From: Fusobacterium mortiferum
Lineage (GTDB): Bacteria > Fusobacteriota > Fusobacteriia > Fusobacteriales > Fusobacteriaceae
Length of the DNA: 64,000 nucleotides
Direction: 5' to 3'
Assembly: GCF_016900045.1 (NCBI RefSeq)
Contig: NZ_JACSNP010000003.1
Location: 83,316-147,315, forward strand
A program made the translations under genes and the position numbers. Shown here in pieces: positions 26,781 through 35,821 of the stretch (positions within the stretch are counted from its first letter, which is position 1; every line of letters starts with the position of its first letter). The notes below the pieces were generated by a model that was not told the origin of the DNA, did not search any database, and was given only the letters and a program-made list of their open reading frames with translations.

Positions 26781-27107
26781 TTACTCTTGAAATCTATCTA
26801 TTGCTTTCCAAGTAATTACTTTTACATCTGAATACTCCTGTTTATTATTTGAGCAACACGCCCCACATGTTCCATCATTTTTAGAACATTCTCCACAATT
26901 AGAACCTGAATGACAATCCTCCTGCTCTCTTTTTTTATACTCCTCATAACTCTCTAGGTACCCCTCTTTTAAAAGTCTTGTGTATGACTCTTCTAACTCC
27001 TCATAAGTTATTCCTAAATTTTTAACTATTGCCAAATCACTGTAAACTCCAGCTGACAATAGGAACTTTATAACTTTTATATCTATATCTTTTAACTCTT
27101 TACTCAT
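26781..27107 (-). CDS. Small winged-helix-like protein with Cys-rich tail
   Basis: A 108-residue protein I cannot assign to a named family. Residues 5-55 look like a small helix-turn-helix (VIKFLLSAGVYSDLAIVKNL, then a helical ESYTRLLKEGYLESYEEYKK). Residues about 66-88 contain His plus clustered cysteines (CHSGSNCGECS, then CGACC), a likely zinc or Fe-S site. The last part is a short VITWKAIDRF segment. The start has GAGGAG upstream and a promoter at 27144. It directly precedes smc. A metal- or redox-sensing regulator is a plausible inference only. Confidence 0.8.
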   Translation of the reverse strand: MSKELKDIDIKVIKFLLSAGVYSDLAIVKNLGITYEELEESYTRLLKEGYLESYEEYKKREQEDCHSGSNCGECSKNDGTCGACCSNNKQEYSDVKVITWKAIDRFQE

Positions 27108-27143
27108 CTCTATACTCCTCTTTATCTATCTTTAACATTAAAA

Positions 27144-27152
27144 ATTATAACA
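27144..27152 (-). promoter_or_regulatory. Extended -10 promoter of the Cys-rich protein/smc unit
   Basis: On the minus strand TGTTATAAT, with ATAACA 18 bases upstream as a weak -35, lies 37 bases before the Cys-rich gene. It has the same 9-mer as the uvrB, udk, flavin reductase and trmL promoters. Confidence 0.6.
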
Positions 27153-27257
27153 CAGTTTTAATTTTTTTGTTATATAAATTAGATTATAAGTTATATTCTC
27201 ATAAAAAGAAAACTCTTTATATTTTATTTAAAATAAACAATCATAAAACTTACTGCA

Positions 27258-27304
27258 AATAAAAAGGAAAAAATTTACTCTAAAAACTAAAGTAAGTTTT
27301 TTCC
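27258..27304 (-). terminator. Terminator after the flavin reductase gene pair
   Basis: On the minus strand GGAAAAAACTTACT (27291-27304) pairs with AGTAAATTTTTTCC (27266-27279), one G-U included, followed by TTTTT. It lies about 80 bases past the stop of the 104-residue protein gene. The rest of the 27108-27382 gap holds only A/T-rich sequence and the promoter at 27144. Confidence 0.75.
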
Positions 27305-27382
27305 CTTTTTTATAACTTTAAATTATTTTATTGTTTTAATTTTAATAAAATTTATATTACATAAAAATTGAGCTTGATAAAA

Positions 27383-27697
27383 TTATAATTTAATTATTAT
27401 ATATCTTTTTCCCTTTACTGTAATATACTCCTCTTTCTTTTTATGAACCTTTTCAAACTTTCTATGTGTATATCTCTTTAGTTGCTTTGGTGGGTAATCC
27501 TTATGATATGCTCTGAACTCCATTAATCTAATTGTAGATTCTATCTCGCCTTTATCATCTGCTACTAAATAATCATCTGTTCCTACAGTAAATAAAATAT
27601 TATAGTAAATAGGGTCATTCTTTATCTGTTTAAAATTAAAATTTTTCTTAGTTTGTTCAACAATATATTGTCCTAAAGCATTTAATCTATCTGACAT
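27383..27697 (-). CDS. Uncharacterised basic protein downstream of flavin reductase
   Basis: A 104-residue soluble, Lys/Tyr-rich protein with no signal peptide. The centre (NILFTVGTDDYLVADDKGEIESTIRLMEF) looks like a small beta-sheet, and the C-terminus is very basic (RYTHRKFEKVHKKKEEY, then VKGKRYIIIKL). I do not recognise the family. Its ATG shares one base with the stop of the flavin reductase gene (TAATG), so the two are translationally coupled. A nucleic-acid-binding role would fit the charge but is a guess. Confidence 0.75.
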   Translation of the reverse strand: MSDRLNALGQYIVEQTKKNFNFKQIKNDPIYYNILFTVGTDDYLVADDKGEIESTIRLMEFRAYHKDYPPKQLKRYTHRKFEKVHKKKEEYITVKGKRYIIIKL

Positions 27698-28362
27698 TAT
27701 CTTTTTCCTTTCTTTTTTGATTTTTCTGTTGATTTATTCTTTTTCTTTTTAGGTTTCACTTCTGTTTTAATTTCAGATTTTTTTCTTTCTACTGTTGCTT
27801 TTTTAGCTACTGAATATCCAAAACTTCCTATTGGTGTCTTTGGAACAGGAAAATACTCCCCATGAGAATAAGTTATAAGATTTGCCCATTCAAAATGGAT
27901 TTTTCCATTTTCATCAATCAGTTTTTCATCTATATGTGAGCAAAGTACTTCTGCTATGAATAAGTCATGTGTTCCTAATGGAATTATTGATTTTACTTTA
28001 CACTCAATATTTACAGGACACTCATCTATATAGGGGCTATTTACCTCTTTTCCCTCTTTCATGGTGAATTTCATCTCACTTATTTTATCTACAACTCTTC
28101 CAGAACGAACTCCACAGAAATCAGTTTCTCTTGTTAATCTTCTAGTTGGAAGATTTATAGTAAACTCCATACTCTCTTTTATATAATCATAAGATAATCT
28201 TTCTGGTCTTATTGAAATTGATAACATTGGTGGTTTTGTACACACTGTTCCAGTCCATGCAACAGTAAAAACATTGTCCTTTCCCTCACTATTTCTACTT
28301 GTTACCATAACTACTGGAACAGGATTTAAAACAACACTTCCTTTAAAATAATTTTTACTCAT
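27697..28362 (-). CDS. Flavin reductase-like FMN-binding split-barrel protein with Lys-rich tail
   Basis: A 221-residue protein of the flavin reductase / FMN-binding split-barrel superfamily. Visible elements include PVVMVTSRNSEGKDNVFTVAWTGTVCTKPPMLSISIRP, then STNL-like EFTINLPTRRL, FCGVRSGRVVDK, CPVNIECKV and HDLFIAEVL. The members bind FMN and reduce flavins or act as small oxidoreductases; the substrate is unknown. The last 35 residues or so (from about 187) are an unusual lysine-rich tail not needed for the fold. It has its own extended -10 promoter. The following gene starts at its stop codon. Confidence 0.87.
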   Translation of the reverse strand: MSKNYFKGSVVLNPVPVVMVTSRNSEGKDNVFTVAWTGTVCTKPPMLSISIRPERLSYDYIKESMEFTINLPTRRLTRETDFCGVRSGRVVDKISEMKFTMKEGKEVNSPYIDECPVNIECKVKSIIPLGTHDLFIAEVLCSHIDEKLIDENGKIHFEWANLITYSHGEYFPVPKTPIGSFGYSVAKKATVERKKSEIKTEVKPKKKKNKSTEKSKKKGKR

Positions 28363-28393
28363 ACTCTTAGCTCCTTTTTTTATTTCATTTAAA

Positions 28394-28422
28394 ATTATAA
28401 CATTTTTTCATAATTCTTACAA
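28394..28422 (-). promoter_or_regulatory. Promoter of the flavin reductase gene
   Basis: On the minus strand TTGTAA (28417-28422), a 17-base spacer, then TATAAT (28394-28399) with TGT extension. It diverges from the minC promoters, which begin about 20 bases away on the other strand. Confidence 0.7.
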
Positions 28423-28440
28423 TAATAATAAGCTATAGTA

Positions 28441-28480
28441 TTGATTAAATGTTGAACATGTGGTATACTCACTGTATAAG
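28441..28480 (+). promoter_or_regulatory. Two overlapping promoters of the min operon
   Basis: TTGATT (28441-28446) with TATACT (28464-28469), and TTGAAC (28452-28457) with TATAAG (28475-28480). Both have 17-base spacers, offset by 11 bases. Each -10 matches five of six positions. Both lie just before the minC ribosome site (AAGGTGAT). Either or both may be used. Confidence 0.6.
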
Positions 28481-28500
28481 GATAAAAAAGGTGATACTTT

Positions 28501-29163
28501 ATGAGTAATTATGTCATTTTAAAAGGAAAAAAAGATAGATTATCCATTCACCTAAATAATGAAGTAGATTTTTTAGCTATAAGAGATAGTTTAGTTGAAA
28601 AGATTAAAGAAGCTAGAAATTTCATCGGTCAAGGACAGATGGCTATTGAATTTACTAATAGAAAATTGAGTGAATTGGAAGAAAATGTACTAATTGATCT
28701 AATAAAATCTAATAGTGATTTAAATATAACTTATGTATTTTCTGAACACAGTGAAGAGCCAGAAAAAATAAAATTTGTAAAAGCTATTACTGAAGAGGGT
28801 TTTACAAAATTTTATAGAGGTACTCTACGTTCTGGAAATAAATTAGAGTATGATGGTAATATTGTAGTTATCGGAGATGTTAACCCCGGTGCCTTGATTA
28901 GAGCAAAGGGAAATGTCATTGTATTAGGATTTTTAAATGGTACTGTATATGCTGGTCAATCGGGAGATAGAGATGCTTTTGTTGGAGCTACTCATATGAA
29001 TCCTGTTCAATTAGTAATTGGACACACAATCGCTGAGCCTATGCAAAAGAAAATCTTAGATACAAATAAGGTGGATAGAAAAAGTGGATTTAAAATAGCC
29101 TATATAAGTGGTAAAGAGATTAGAATCGAAGATTTTAGTACTCGTTTATCTAGTGATTATTAA
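28501..29163 (+). CDS. minC: Septum site-determining protein MinC
   Basis: FtsZ inhibitor that blocks division away from mid-cell when recruited to the membrane by MinD. The 220-residue protein has a variable N-terminal domain (about 1-105) and the conserved right-handed beta-helix C-terminal domain (about 112-215), with YDGNIVVIGDVNPGALIRAKGNV, VLGFLNGTVYAG and VGATHMNPVQLVIGH. It is first in minC-minD-minE, followed by minD at 16 bases. Confidence 0.95.
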   Translation: MSNYVILKGKKDRLSIHLNNEVDFLAIRDSLVEKIKEARNFIGQGQMAIEFTNRKLSELEENVLIDLIKSNSDLNITYVFSEHSEEPEKIKFVKAITEEGFTKFYRGTLRSGNKLEYDGNIVVIGDVNPGALIRAKGNVIVLGFLNGTVYAGQSGDRDAFVGATHMNPVQLVIGHTIAEPMQKKILDTNKVDRKSGFKIAYISGKEIRIEDFSTRLSSDY

Positions 29164-29179
29164 GTTGGGAGTGAATAGT

Positions 29180-29971
29180 ATGGCAAAAGTAATAGTTATA
29201 ACCTCTGGGAAAGGTGGAGTTGGAAAAACTACTACTACTTCTAATATAGGAGTAGGACTGGCTCTAAAAGGAAGAAAAGTTCTTCTTATAGATACAGATA
29301 TTGGACTTAGAAATCTTGATGTTGTTATGGGATTAGAGAATAGAATTGTCTATGATTTAGTTGATGTTGTTGAAGAGAAGTGTAGAATAGCTCAAGCTCT
29401 TATAAAGGATAAAAGATGTGCTAATCTTTGCCTTTTACCAGCGGCACAAATAAGAGATAAGAATGATGTAAGCCCTGAACAAATGAAAAATCTAATTGAA
29501 AAATTAAGAAAGGATTTTGATTACATCTTAATTGACTGTCCAGCAGGAATAGAACAAGGATTTAAAAACGCAATAGCTGCTGCTGATGAAGCAATAGTTG
29601 TAACAACTCCTGAGATATCTGCTGCTAGAGATGCGGATAGAATAATCGGATTACTAGAAGCAAATGAGATTAGAAATCCTAAGCTAATTGTTAACCGTAT
29701 AAAAATGGATATGGTTAAAGCTGGAAATATGCTTAGTGTTGAAGATATGTTAGATATCTTAGCTATAGAATTAATTGGTGTTGTCCCTGATGATGAAAAC
29801 ATTGTAATATCTACTAACAAGGGAGAACCATTGGTATACAAAGGTGAATCTTTAGCTGCTCAAGCATATAAAAATATTGTTGAAAGAGTTGAGGGTAAAG
29901 AGGTTCCATTCCTAGATTTGGATGTAAAGTTAGGATTTTTTGATAAATTAAAAATGGTATTTAGTAAGTAG
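29180..29971 (+). CDS. minD: Septum site-determining ATPase MinD
   Basis: Membrane-associated ATPase that recruits MinC and is driven into pole-to-pole oscillation by MinE. About 263 residues. The deviant Walker A KGGVGKTT is at 11-18, with [30 protein letters not shown] and the C-terminal amphipathic membrane-targeting helix (DKLKMVFSK). The ATG at 29180 follows GGGAGTG. An in-frame ATG at 29108 would add 24 residues overlapping minC and is rejected because MinD begins at [13 protein letters not shown] in the family. Confidence 0.98.
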   Translation: MAKVIVITSGKGGVGKTTTTSNIGVGLALKGRKVLLIDTDIGLRNLDVVMGLENRIVYDLVDVVEEKCRIAQALIKDKRCANLCLLPAAQIRDKNDVSPEQMKNLIEKLRKDFDYILIDCPAGIEQGFKNAIAAADEAIVVTTPEISAARDADRIIGLLEANEIRNPKLIVNRIKMDMVKAGNMLSVEDMLDILAIELIGVVPDDENIVISTNKGEPLVYKGESLAAQAYKNIVERVEGKEVPFLDLDVKLGFFDKLKMVFSK

Positions 29972-29979
29972 GTGATCAG

Positions 29980-30240
29980 GTGAGTATATTTAGTTTTTTT
30001 AACAAAGAAGAAAAATCTAAAGATGTTGCTAAAGATAGATTAAAACTTGTTCTTATCCATGATAGAGCAATGCTATCTTCTGGAATGTTAGAGCAGATGA
30101 GAGATGATATAATTGCTGTTATCTCTAAGTATGTTGAAATTGACAAAGAAAGCTTAAATATAGAGATTGCTGAAAATCCAGACAATACTAGAAGAACTAC
30201 TCTAGTGGCTAATATTCCTCTAAAGCAAAAAAAATCATAA
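29980..30240 (+). CDS. minE: Cell division topological specificity factor MinE
   Basis: Stimulates MinD ATPase and gives the Min system its spatial pattern. The 86 residues have an N-terminal membrane/MinD-binding part ([29 protein letters not shown]) and a C-terminal dimerisation domain (about 35-80). It starts at GTG 29980, eight bases after the minD stop. A bidirectional terminator follows directly. Confidence 0.95.
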   Translation: MSIFSFFNKEEKSKDVAKDRLKLVLIHDRAMLSSGMLEQMRDDIIAVISKYVEIDKESLNIEIAENPDNTRRTTLVANIPLKQKKS

Positions 30241-30241
30241 A

Positions 30242-30285
30242 AATAACGGTTTCATCTGTATTCAGAATGAGACCGTTATTTTTTT
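30242..30285. terminator. Bidirectional terminator between minE and the M29 aminopeptidase gene
   Basis: AATAACGGTTTCAT (30242-30255) pairs with ATGAGACCGTTATT (30267-30280) over 14 positions with one wobble. A T tract follows on the plus strand, and on the minus strand the run of A before the stem gives a T tract. The two flanking genes converge here. Confidence 0.9.
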
Positions 30286-30332
30286 GAGTATTAAACTCCC
30301 CTGCCAAGGAATTATATTATATCTCTTTTCTT

Positions 30333-31565
30333 TTAAAGAGTAAAGACAAAGTTTCCATTTTTCATAATAATTGTTTCTCTACCTTCTGAGTCTATACCAA
30401 CTATCTCCATATCCTCAGTACCTATCATAAAATCTTCATGAGTTAAAGAGTTATTCATTCCTCTTTCTTTTAACTCCTCTTCACTCTGTCCCTCACTATT
30501 TTCTAAACATACAGGATAAGCTCCTCCAAAAGCTAAATGGCAAGAAGCGTTTTCATCAAATAGTGTATTATAAAATACTCTCTCCGACTTTGAAATTGGA
30601 GAATCATATTCAACTAAAGCAACCTCTCCTAAATATTTTGAATTTTCATCCATAGATAGAAGTTTTCCCAGTATCTCTTCTCCAACCTCTGCTGAATAGT
30701 TAATAACCTCTCCATCTTTGAATGTTAAAGTAAATTTATCAATTACACTTCCACCATAGATTAAAGGCTTACTGCTCACAACTACTCCATTCACTTTTTC
30801 TCTATGAGGCATAGTAAAAATCTCTTCAGTTGGAATGTTTGCAACAAATTCTACTCCAGCTTTAGATTTTTCTCCTCCACTTATCCATTTATGCCCCTCT
30901 GGAAGCCCTATCTCTAAATTTGTTCCCAAAGAGTTTCTATATATCAATTTAGCAAATCTTTTCTTATTTAGATAACCCATTCTAGCCTTTAAAGTATTTA
31001 GATGATTTTCCCATTCTAAAATTGGATTCTCCTTATCAGCTCTAACTATTTTTAAAATTAATTTCCACATCTCTGAAATAGCAACTTCTGTACTTAATTC
31101 TGGAAATACTCTCTTTGCCCAAGCTTGTGTAGGAACAGAGATTACACACCATTGGTTACTATTTCCCATCACATTTTCATAATACTCTTTAAGAGCTAAG
31201 CTTTTTGCTTTTTGAAATCTAGCTACTCTTGTTTTATCTACCTCTTTTAAAATATCCGGATCAGTAGCATATACACTTAAAAAAGCTGCTCCCTTTTTTC
31301 TATAATATTCCATTGATTCTTTTTGCCACTCTGGAAAAGTATCAAAAATATCCTCTGCTCCATATACATATTTATACTTTCCAACCACTTCATCATTCCA
31401 ATGAACTACAACTTCACTAGCTCCTAATTCATATGCTTGTTTTACCAATTTTCTTGTAAAATCATAAACTTCAACTGGTGAACTAATAACTAAAATCTGT
31501 CCTTTTTGAATATTTATTCCCTTTTGAATAACTAACTCTACATATTTATCTATCTGTCTTTCCAT
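30333..31565 (-). CDS. Aminopeptidase, M29 family
   Basis: Metallo-aminopeptidase of 410 residues, of the thermophilic-aminopeptidase (AmpS/PepS) family, that removes N-terminal residues from peptides in the cytoplasm. Family features: the N-terminal KYVELVIQKGINIQKGQILVI, the central EGHKWISGGE and AGVEFVANIPTEEIFTMPH, then GEVALVEYDSP, LFDENASCHLAFGGAY and the C-terminal NSLTHEDFMIGTEDMEI. These carry the Glu, His and Asp ligands of the two-metal site. The exact peptide preference is unknown. It converges on the min operon. Confidence 0.94.
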   Translation of the reverse strand: MERQIDKYVELVIQKGINIQKGQILVISSPVEVYDFTRKLVKQAYELGASEVVVHWNDEVVGKYKYVYGAEDIFDTFPEWQKESMEYYRKKGAAFLSVYATDPDILKEVDKTRVARFQKAKSLALKEYYENVMGNSNQWCVISVPTQAWAKRVFPELSTEVAISEMWKLILKIVRADKENPILEWENHLNTLKARMGYLNKKRFAKLIYRNSLGTNLEIGLPEGHKWISGGEKSKAGVEFVANIPTEEIFTMPHREKVNGVVVSSKPLIYGGSVIDKFTLTFKDGEVINYSAEVGEEILGKLLSMDENSKYLGEVALVEYDSPISKSERVFYNTLFDENASCHLAFGGAYPVCLENSEGQSEEELKERGMNNSLTHEDFMIGTEDMEIVGIDSEGRETIIMKNGNFVFTL

Positions 31566-31584
31566 GATACTCTCCTCTATATAA

Positions 31585-32223
31585 TTATGCTCTAAATACT
31601 CCTTTAGATATAAAATTGTTTATATACTTTGCTGTACCCATTTTCTTATGAATTTCATCATGTATTAAAGGTAATTTTAATGTTGCCTTTGCTCCATCAT
31701 ATAGGCACTCTTTGTAATTTACAATTCCATCACTGTACTCTCCTAACCATCTTGAAAAAATTCCATGAGGTTCTGTACCTATAATTATACCTACCTCTAT
31801 TGAATCATCTAATTTAAAAGTACTTTTTTTATTTAAAACATGTAAAGGTTTAAATATCTTATCTAAAATAGGAAATACTCTTTTTAATCTTCTGTGAATA
31901 ACCGAATCTCTAAGAGGAGCTGATATCAAGATAACTTTGTCAACTATACCTTTTACCTCTTCATCTCTTAAAGTTCTCTCTATTAACTTTCCTCCAAGCC
32001 CATATCCTATTAGAATTATCTCTTCTTTTTCATTTAAACCACCATACTTTAAATCTAAAAGAAAATCTTTTAGCATACTTACTGAGTATTTTATATCTGG
32101 AAATGTTAAAGGAAAATTTAAATTTTCAACTTTATATCCTAATAGCTCTAAATTTTCTTGGAGAGGTCTCATATCTCTATAACTTTTATTAAATCCATGT
32201 ATTAAAACAACTCTAAAACTCAT
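31585..32223 (-). CDS. Alpha/beta-hydrolase-fold protein lacking the nucleophile serine
   Basis: A 212-residue protein with an alpha/beta-hydrolase-like start (VVLIHGFNKSYRDM, where HGF at 9-11 would be the oxyanion region) and a nucleophile-elbow position LIGYGLGGK (71-79). Where active lipases and esterases have G-x-S-x-G, this reads G-Y-G-L-G, with Gly75 in place of Ser; the codon is GGG. A C-terminal His is present (LIHDEIHK). It therefore probably lacks hydrolase activity, or uses another residue, and may be a binding or scaffold protein. It lies 19 bases upstream of the M29 peptidase gene and after udk. Confidence 0.8.
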   Translation of the reverse strand: MSFRVVLIHGFNKSYRDMRPLQENLELLGYKVENLNFPLTFPDIKYSVSMLKDFLLDLKYGGLNEKEEIILIGYGLGGKLIERTLRDEEVKGIVDKVILISAPLRDSVIHRRLKRVFPILDKIFKPLHVLNKKSTFKLDDSIEVGIIIGTEPHGIFSRWLGEYSDGIVNYKECLYDGAKATLKLPLIHDEIHKKMGTAKYINNFISKGVFRA

Positions 32224-32257
32224 CTGACTATATTCTCTCTCCTCTCTATTACTATTA

Positions 32258-32878
32258 TTATTGCTCTAAGTAACCTTTTAAGTTACTAATAATCATATCA
32301 ATAGCTACTTTATTCTCTCCACCTCTTGGGATAATTACATCTGCATAACGTTTACTTGGTTCACAGAACTCTAAAAACATAGGTTTTACTGTTGTAAGAT
32401 ATTGATTTTTTACAGATTCAAAACTTCTTCCTCTCTCATTCATATCTCTTTCTATTCTTCTTAAGATCATCTCATCTGCATCTGTGTCAACAAAAATCTT
32501 AACATCTAACAGCTCTCTTATCTCTGGCACAGCAAAAATCAGTATTCCCTCTACAATTATTATCTTAGATGAATTTATTCTTACTGCCCCCTCTTTTCTT
32601 GAATGAGTTGTAAAATCATAAATTGGTCTATCTATAGATTTTCCCTCTTTCAGCATCTCCAAATGCTTTCTTAAAAGTTCAAATTCTATTGAGTCAGGGT
32701 GGTCAAAATTTACCTTTGCTTTCTCCTCAATACTCATATTTAAAAGCTCTCTATAGTAAGCATCTTGCTCTACTAAAACAGCATCCTCCGCTTTAAAAGC
32801 CTTTACTAAATTGTTAGCAACAGTTGTCTTTCCACTTCCACTTCCACCTGCTACTCCAATTATAATACAATCCTTCAT
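32258..32878 (-). CDS. udk: Uridine kinase
   Basis: Phosphorylates uridine and cytidine to UMP and CMP in pyrimidine salvage. The 206 residues are standard. The P-loop IGVAGGSGSGKTT is at 7-19. Also present are VEQDAYYR, NFDHPDSIEF, PIYDFTTHSRK, IVEGILIFA and RRIERDMNERGRSFESV. The promoter is an extended -10 at 32918. The degenerate hydrolase and the M29 peptidase follow in the same direction. Confidence 0.96.
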   Translation of the reverse strand: MKDCIIIGVAGGSGSGKTTVANNLVKAFKAEDAVLVEQDAYYRELLNMSIEEKAKVNFDHPDSIEFELLRKHLEMLKEGKSIDRPIYDFTTHSRKEGAVRINSSKIIIVEGILIFAVPEIRELLDVKIFVDTDADEMILRRIERDMNERGRSFESVKNQYLTTVKPMFLEFCEPSKRYADVIIPRGGENKVAIDMIISNLKGYLEQ

Positions 32879-32917
32879 TTCTACTTCCTCCTATATTTCC
32901 CTTTCCCTACAAGTTTT

Positions 32918-32926
32918 ATTATAACA
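32918..32926 (-). promoter_or_regulatory. Extended -10 promoter of udk
   Basis: On the minus strand ATGTTATAAT is a perfect -10 with TGn extension, 40 bases before udk. The -35 at 17 bases upstream (TTTATT) is poor. Confidence 0.6.
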
Positions 32927-33055
32927 TATTATCTAAAAAAAATAAAATTTTCTCATTTTAATTGATCATTTTTTATTATAATTGCTTTAAATAATAGTAG
33001 AATTACTATTTGAAATATAGTAAAATAGATTATCAACATATATTAGGAGGAGGAT

Positions 33056-35806
33056 ATGAAAAAATTAAAAAGTTTTCTTTTTATCTTATTATTTACTCTA
33101 TTTTCACTCTCTTTATCTGGAAAGAATTTTGAAAATAGTAAAAATCTAATCTCAGGAAAGTTAGAAAATGGTATACACTATTATATCTATAAAAATAATA
33201 AGCCTGAAAATAAAGCTATGCTCAATCTTGTTGTAAAAACTGGCTCTCTTATGGAAGAGGATAACGAACAAGGTATAGCACACTTTATGGAGCATATGGC
33301 CTTTAATGGAACTACAAAATTTGAAAAAAATGAGATGATAAAATATCTACAGTCTATTGGGCTTAGTTTTGGCGGAGATTTAAATGCCTATACATCATTC
33401 GATAGAACTGTATACAAATTATTGGTTCCAACTACACCAAAAGAGCTTGAAGATGGAATTGAAGTGTTAAGAGAATGGGCAAGCGAAGCTACTCTCTCTC
33501 CTCAAGAGATAGATAGTGAAAAAAAAGTTGTAATTGAAGAGTGGAGACTTCGTCAAGGACTGGCTCAAAGATTAGGAGATGTTCAGAAGAAAGCTCTTTT
33601 TGAAGGCTCTAGATATTTTGATAGATTCCCTATAGGATTACCTGAAATTATAAATGGAGCTGATCAAAATTTAGTTAAAGGCTTTTATCAAAAATGGTAC
33701 CAACCTGAAAATATCTCTATTATAGCTGTTGGAGATTTTGATACAAATCAGATTGAAAATTTTATTCATAAATACTTTAATTATCAAGGAACTCAAAAAG
33801 GTAAAACTCCTAAGGAATATTCTTTAAAAAAATTAAAAAATAAATATGTGGTCTTTTCCGATGATGAGATAAGATACAATACTTTTACTATTACTAAAAT
33901 ACTTGATAGAGATGTTATTAAAGATGAAAAATCTATGAAAAATTCTATCATTGATCAACTACTTTTTAATATTTTAAATACTAGATTAAATAACCTTCAA
34001 AAAGAATCAGATACTCCTTTTTTACAATCTTTAGTGTACAAATATGATATTAATAATAGTCAGGATATCTTTAGTGCTGTTGCAGTAATAAAAAATAATA
34101 AATTATCTGAGGGAATAACATTACTTAATAATTTTCTCAAATCTTCAGCTAAAAATGGAGTGACTGATTATGAATTAGAATTAGAGAAAGAAAATTTAAT
34201 CAATAATTATAAAAATCTTGTTACTAATAAGGAGAGTATTACTCATGAGACTTATGCTGATTCTCTTGTAGAATATGTGATGTCTGGAGAATGTTTTATA
34301 GATATTGATGAGGAGTTCAACATCTACTCTACACTTATAAAAAATATTACCACCAAGGATTTAAATAAAAGAATAAAAAAAATATACAAAGAAAACTCTC
34401 TTTATTTCTTAACTACAAGTACTTCTCAAAATAAGATAAATGAAAAACAACTAGAAGAGTTAATAAAAGAGAGTAAAAACTCTAACAAAATCATTGATTT
34501 TTCTATAAAACCTGTAATTCTTACACCTTTGAAAACTTCTCTAGGTAGTTTTACAAAAGAAACAGATGGTAAATATCTACTTTCTAACGGAATAAAAGTT
34601 TTTAGTAAAAAAACTGATTTTGATAAAGATAAAATTTATATAAAACTTTTTAAAAAAGAGGGTAGTTCTAGTAATGACTATACCACATTTATTAACTCAA
34701 CTATTGCTCCAACAATAATTGAGCAATCTGGAGTTGGAAATTTAAAGCCTACAGATATAGATACCTTTATGAAAGGGAAAAATTTCTCTATCTCTTCTTA
34801 TATAAGTGATTATGAACAAGGATTTATAATTTCAACAGATAGAAAAAACTTAGAATTAGCTCTCGAATATATGAATTATTTAATTTATGAACCAAAAGTA
34901 GATAAAATCATATATGAAAATACAATTTCAGATTTAAAAGAAAGTCTCAATAATAGAAATAATTCTCCTCAAATAGTTTATAGAGATAAAATTAGAGAGA
35001 TATATAGTGGAAAAAATAACAGAAAACTTCCATTATCTGAAAAAGATCTAACTCTTATCTCACCAGAAAAAGTTTTAAATATCTATAAAGAGAAATTTAG
35101 TAATTTTTCAGAATATAATCTCATAGTTGTAGGTTCTTTTACTGAAGAGGAACTAGAGAAAAACCTTAAAACTTATGTTGCCTCTCTTCCTTCAAAAAAA
35201 AGTGAAACCACTATTACTCCATTGGATTTAAAAATTCCTAAAAATATTGTCAAAGAAAAAATTATAAAAGGTGTAGATAAAAAGGCTACGGTTACTCTTA
35301 TCTTTCCATACAATTTTAAATATGGATATGAGGAAAAAACATTATACAATAGTTTTTCACAAATTCTTAATATCGCCTTAATAGAAGATATTAGAGAAAA
35401 AATTGGTGGAGTATACTCTATATCATCTAGAACTTCACTATCTCCTAATAACTATGGAGAGGATAAGATGGTTATCTCATACAGTTGTGATATTTCAAGA
35501 GTAGATGAGATAGAAAAAGCTGTCTTACAAAGTTTGGAAAATTTATTATACAAAGATATAGATAAAGAAAAAATTAATAGTGTTGTAAAAAATTATGAAT
35601 TGTCGTATAATACAGAAATGAAAGAGAATAGTTTTTGGTTTAATTATCTTTATCAAAAAATTACTGTTCCAAACTATAAATTAGCAACTCCTGAAGAGTA
35701 TAAAGAGTTAGTAACAAAGGAGAATATTTGGAAAGTAAATAGAAAGGCAATTAATCTAAAAAATTATATTAGTGTTACTTTAATTCCAGAAAAAGAAGAG
35801 ATATGA
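33056..35806 (+). CDS. Secreted M16-family (pitrilysin/PqqL-like) zinc protease
   Basis: A 916-residue zinc metallopeptidase, probably periplasmic: a signal peptide is at 1-21 (ending LSLSG). The inverted zinc motif HxxEH is at 76-80 (HFMEH), with the third ligand Glu expected in the following VVIEEWRLR segment. M16 proteins have two homologous halves; the second (about 490-915) contains LSNGIKVFSKKTDFDKDKI and DIREKIGGVYSISSRTS. The YSISSR-type element is typical of the inactive half. The likely role is degradation of peptides that enter the periplasm. AGGAGGAG precedes the ATG. A DUF1904-type gene follows by 15 bases. Confidence 0.92.
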   Translation: MKKLKSFLFILLFTLFSLSLSGKNFENSKNLISGKLENGIHYYIYKNNKPENKAMLNLVVKTGSLMEEDNEQGIAHFMEHMAFNGTTKFEKNEMIKYLQSIGLSFGGDLNAYTSFDRTVYKLLVPTTPKELEDGIEVLREWASEATLSPQEIDSEKKVVIEEWRLRQGLAQRLGDVQKKALFEGSRYFDRFPIGLPEIINGADQNLVKGFYQKWYQPENISIIAVGDFDTNQIENFIHKYFNYQGTQKGKTPKEYSLKKLKNKYVVFSDDEIRYNTFTITKILDRDVIKDEKSMKNSIIDQLLFNILNTRLNNLQKESDTPFLQSLVYKYDINNSQDIFSAVAVIKNNKLSEGITLLNNFLKSSAKNGVTDYELELEKENLINNYKNLVTNKESITHETYADSLVEYVMSGECFIDIDEEFNIYSTLIKNITTKDLNKRIKKIYKENSLYFLTTSTSQNKINEKQLEELIKESKNSNKIIDFSIKPVILTPLKTSLGSFTKETDGKYLLSNGIKVFSKKTDFDKDKIYIKLFKKEGSSSNDYTTFINSTIAPTIIEQSGVGNLKPTDIDTFMKGKNFSISSYISDYEQGFIISTDRKNLELALEYMNYLIYEPKVDKIIYENTISDLKESLNNRNNSPQIVYRDKIREIYSGKNNRKLPLSEKDLTLISPEKVLNIYKEKFSNFSEYNLIVVGSFTEEELEKNLKTYVASLPSKKSETTITPLDLKIPKNIVKEKIIKGVDKKATVTLIFPYNFKYGYEEKTLYNSFSQILNIALIEDIREKIGGVYSISSRTSLSPNNYGEDKMVISYSCDISRVDEIEKAVLQSLENLLYKDIDKEKINSVVKNYELSYNTEMKENSFWFNYLYQKITVPNYKLATPEEYKELVTKENIWKVNRKAINLKNYISVTLIPEKEEI

Positions 35807-35821
35807 TATAAGGAGGAGAAA

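Noticed and set aside
29108..29179. An upstream ATG start for minD
   Set aside because: It would add 24 residues that overlap minC and precede the conserved start of MinD. The ATG at 29180 has its own ribosome site.
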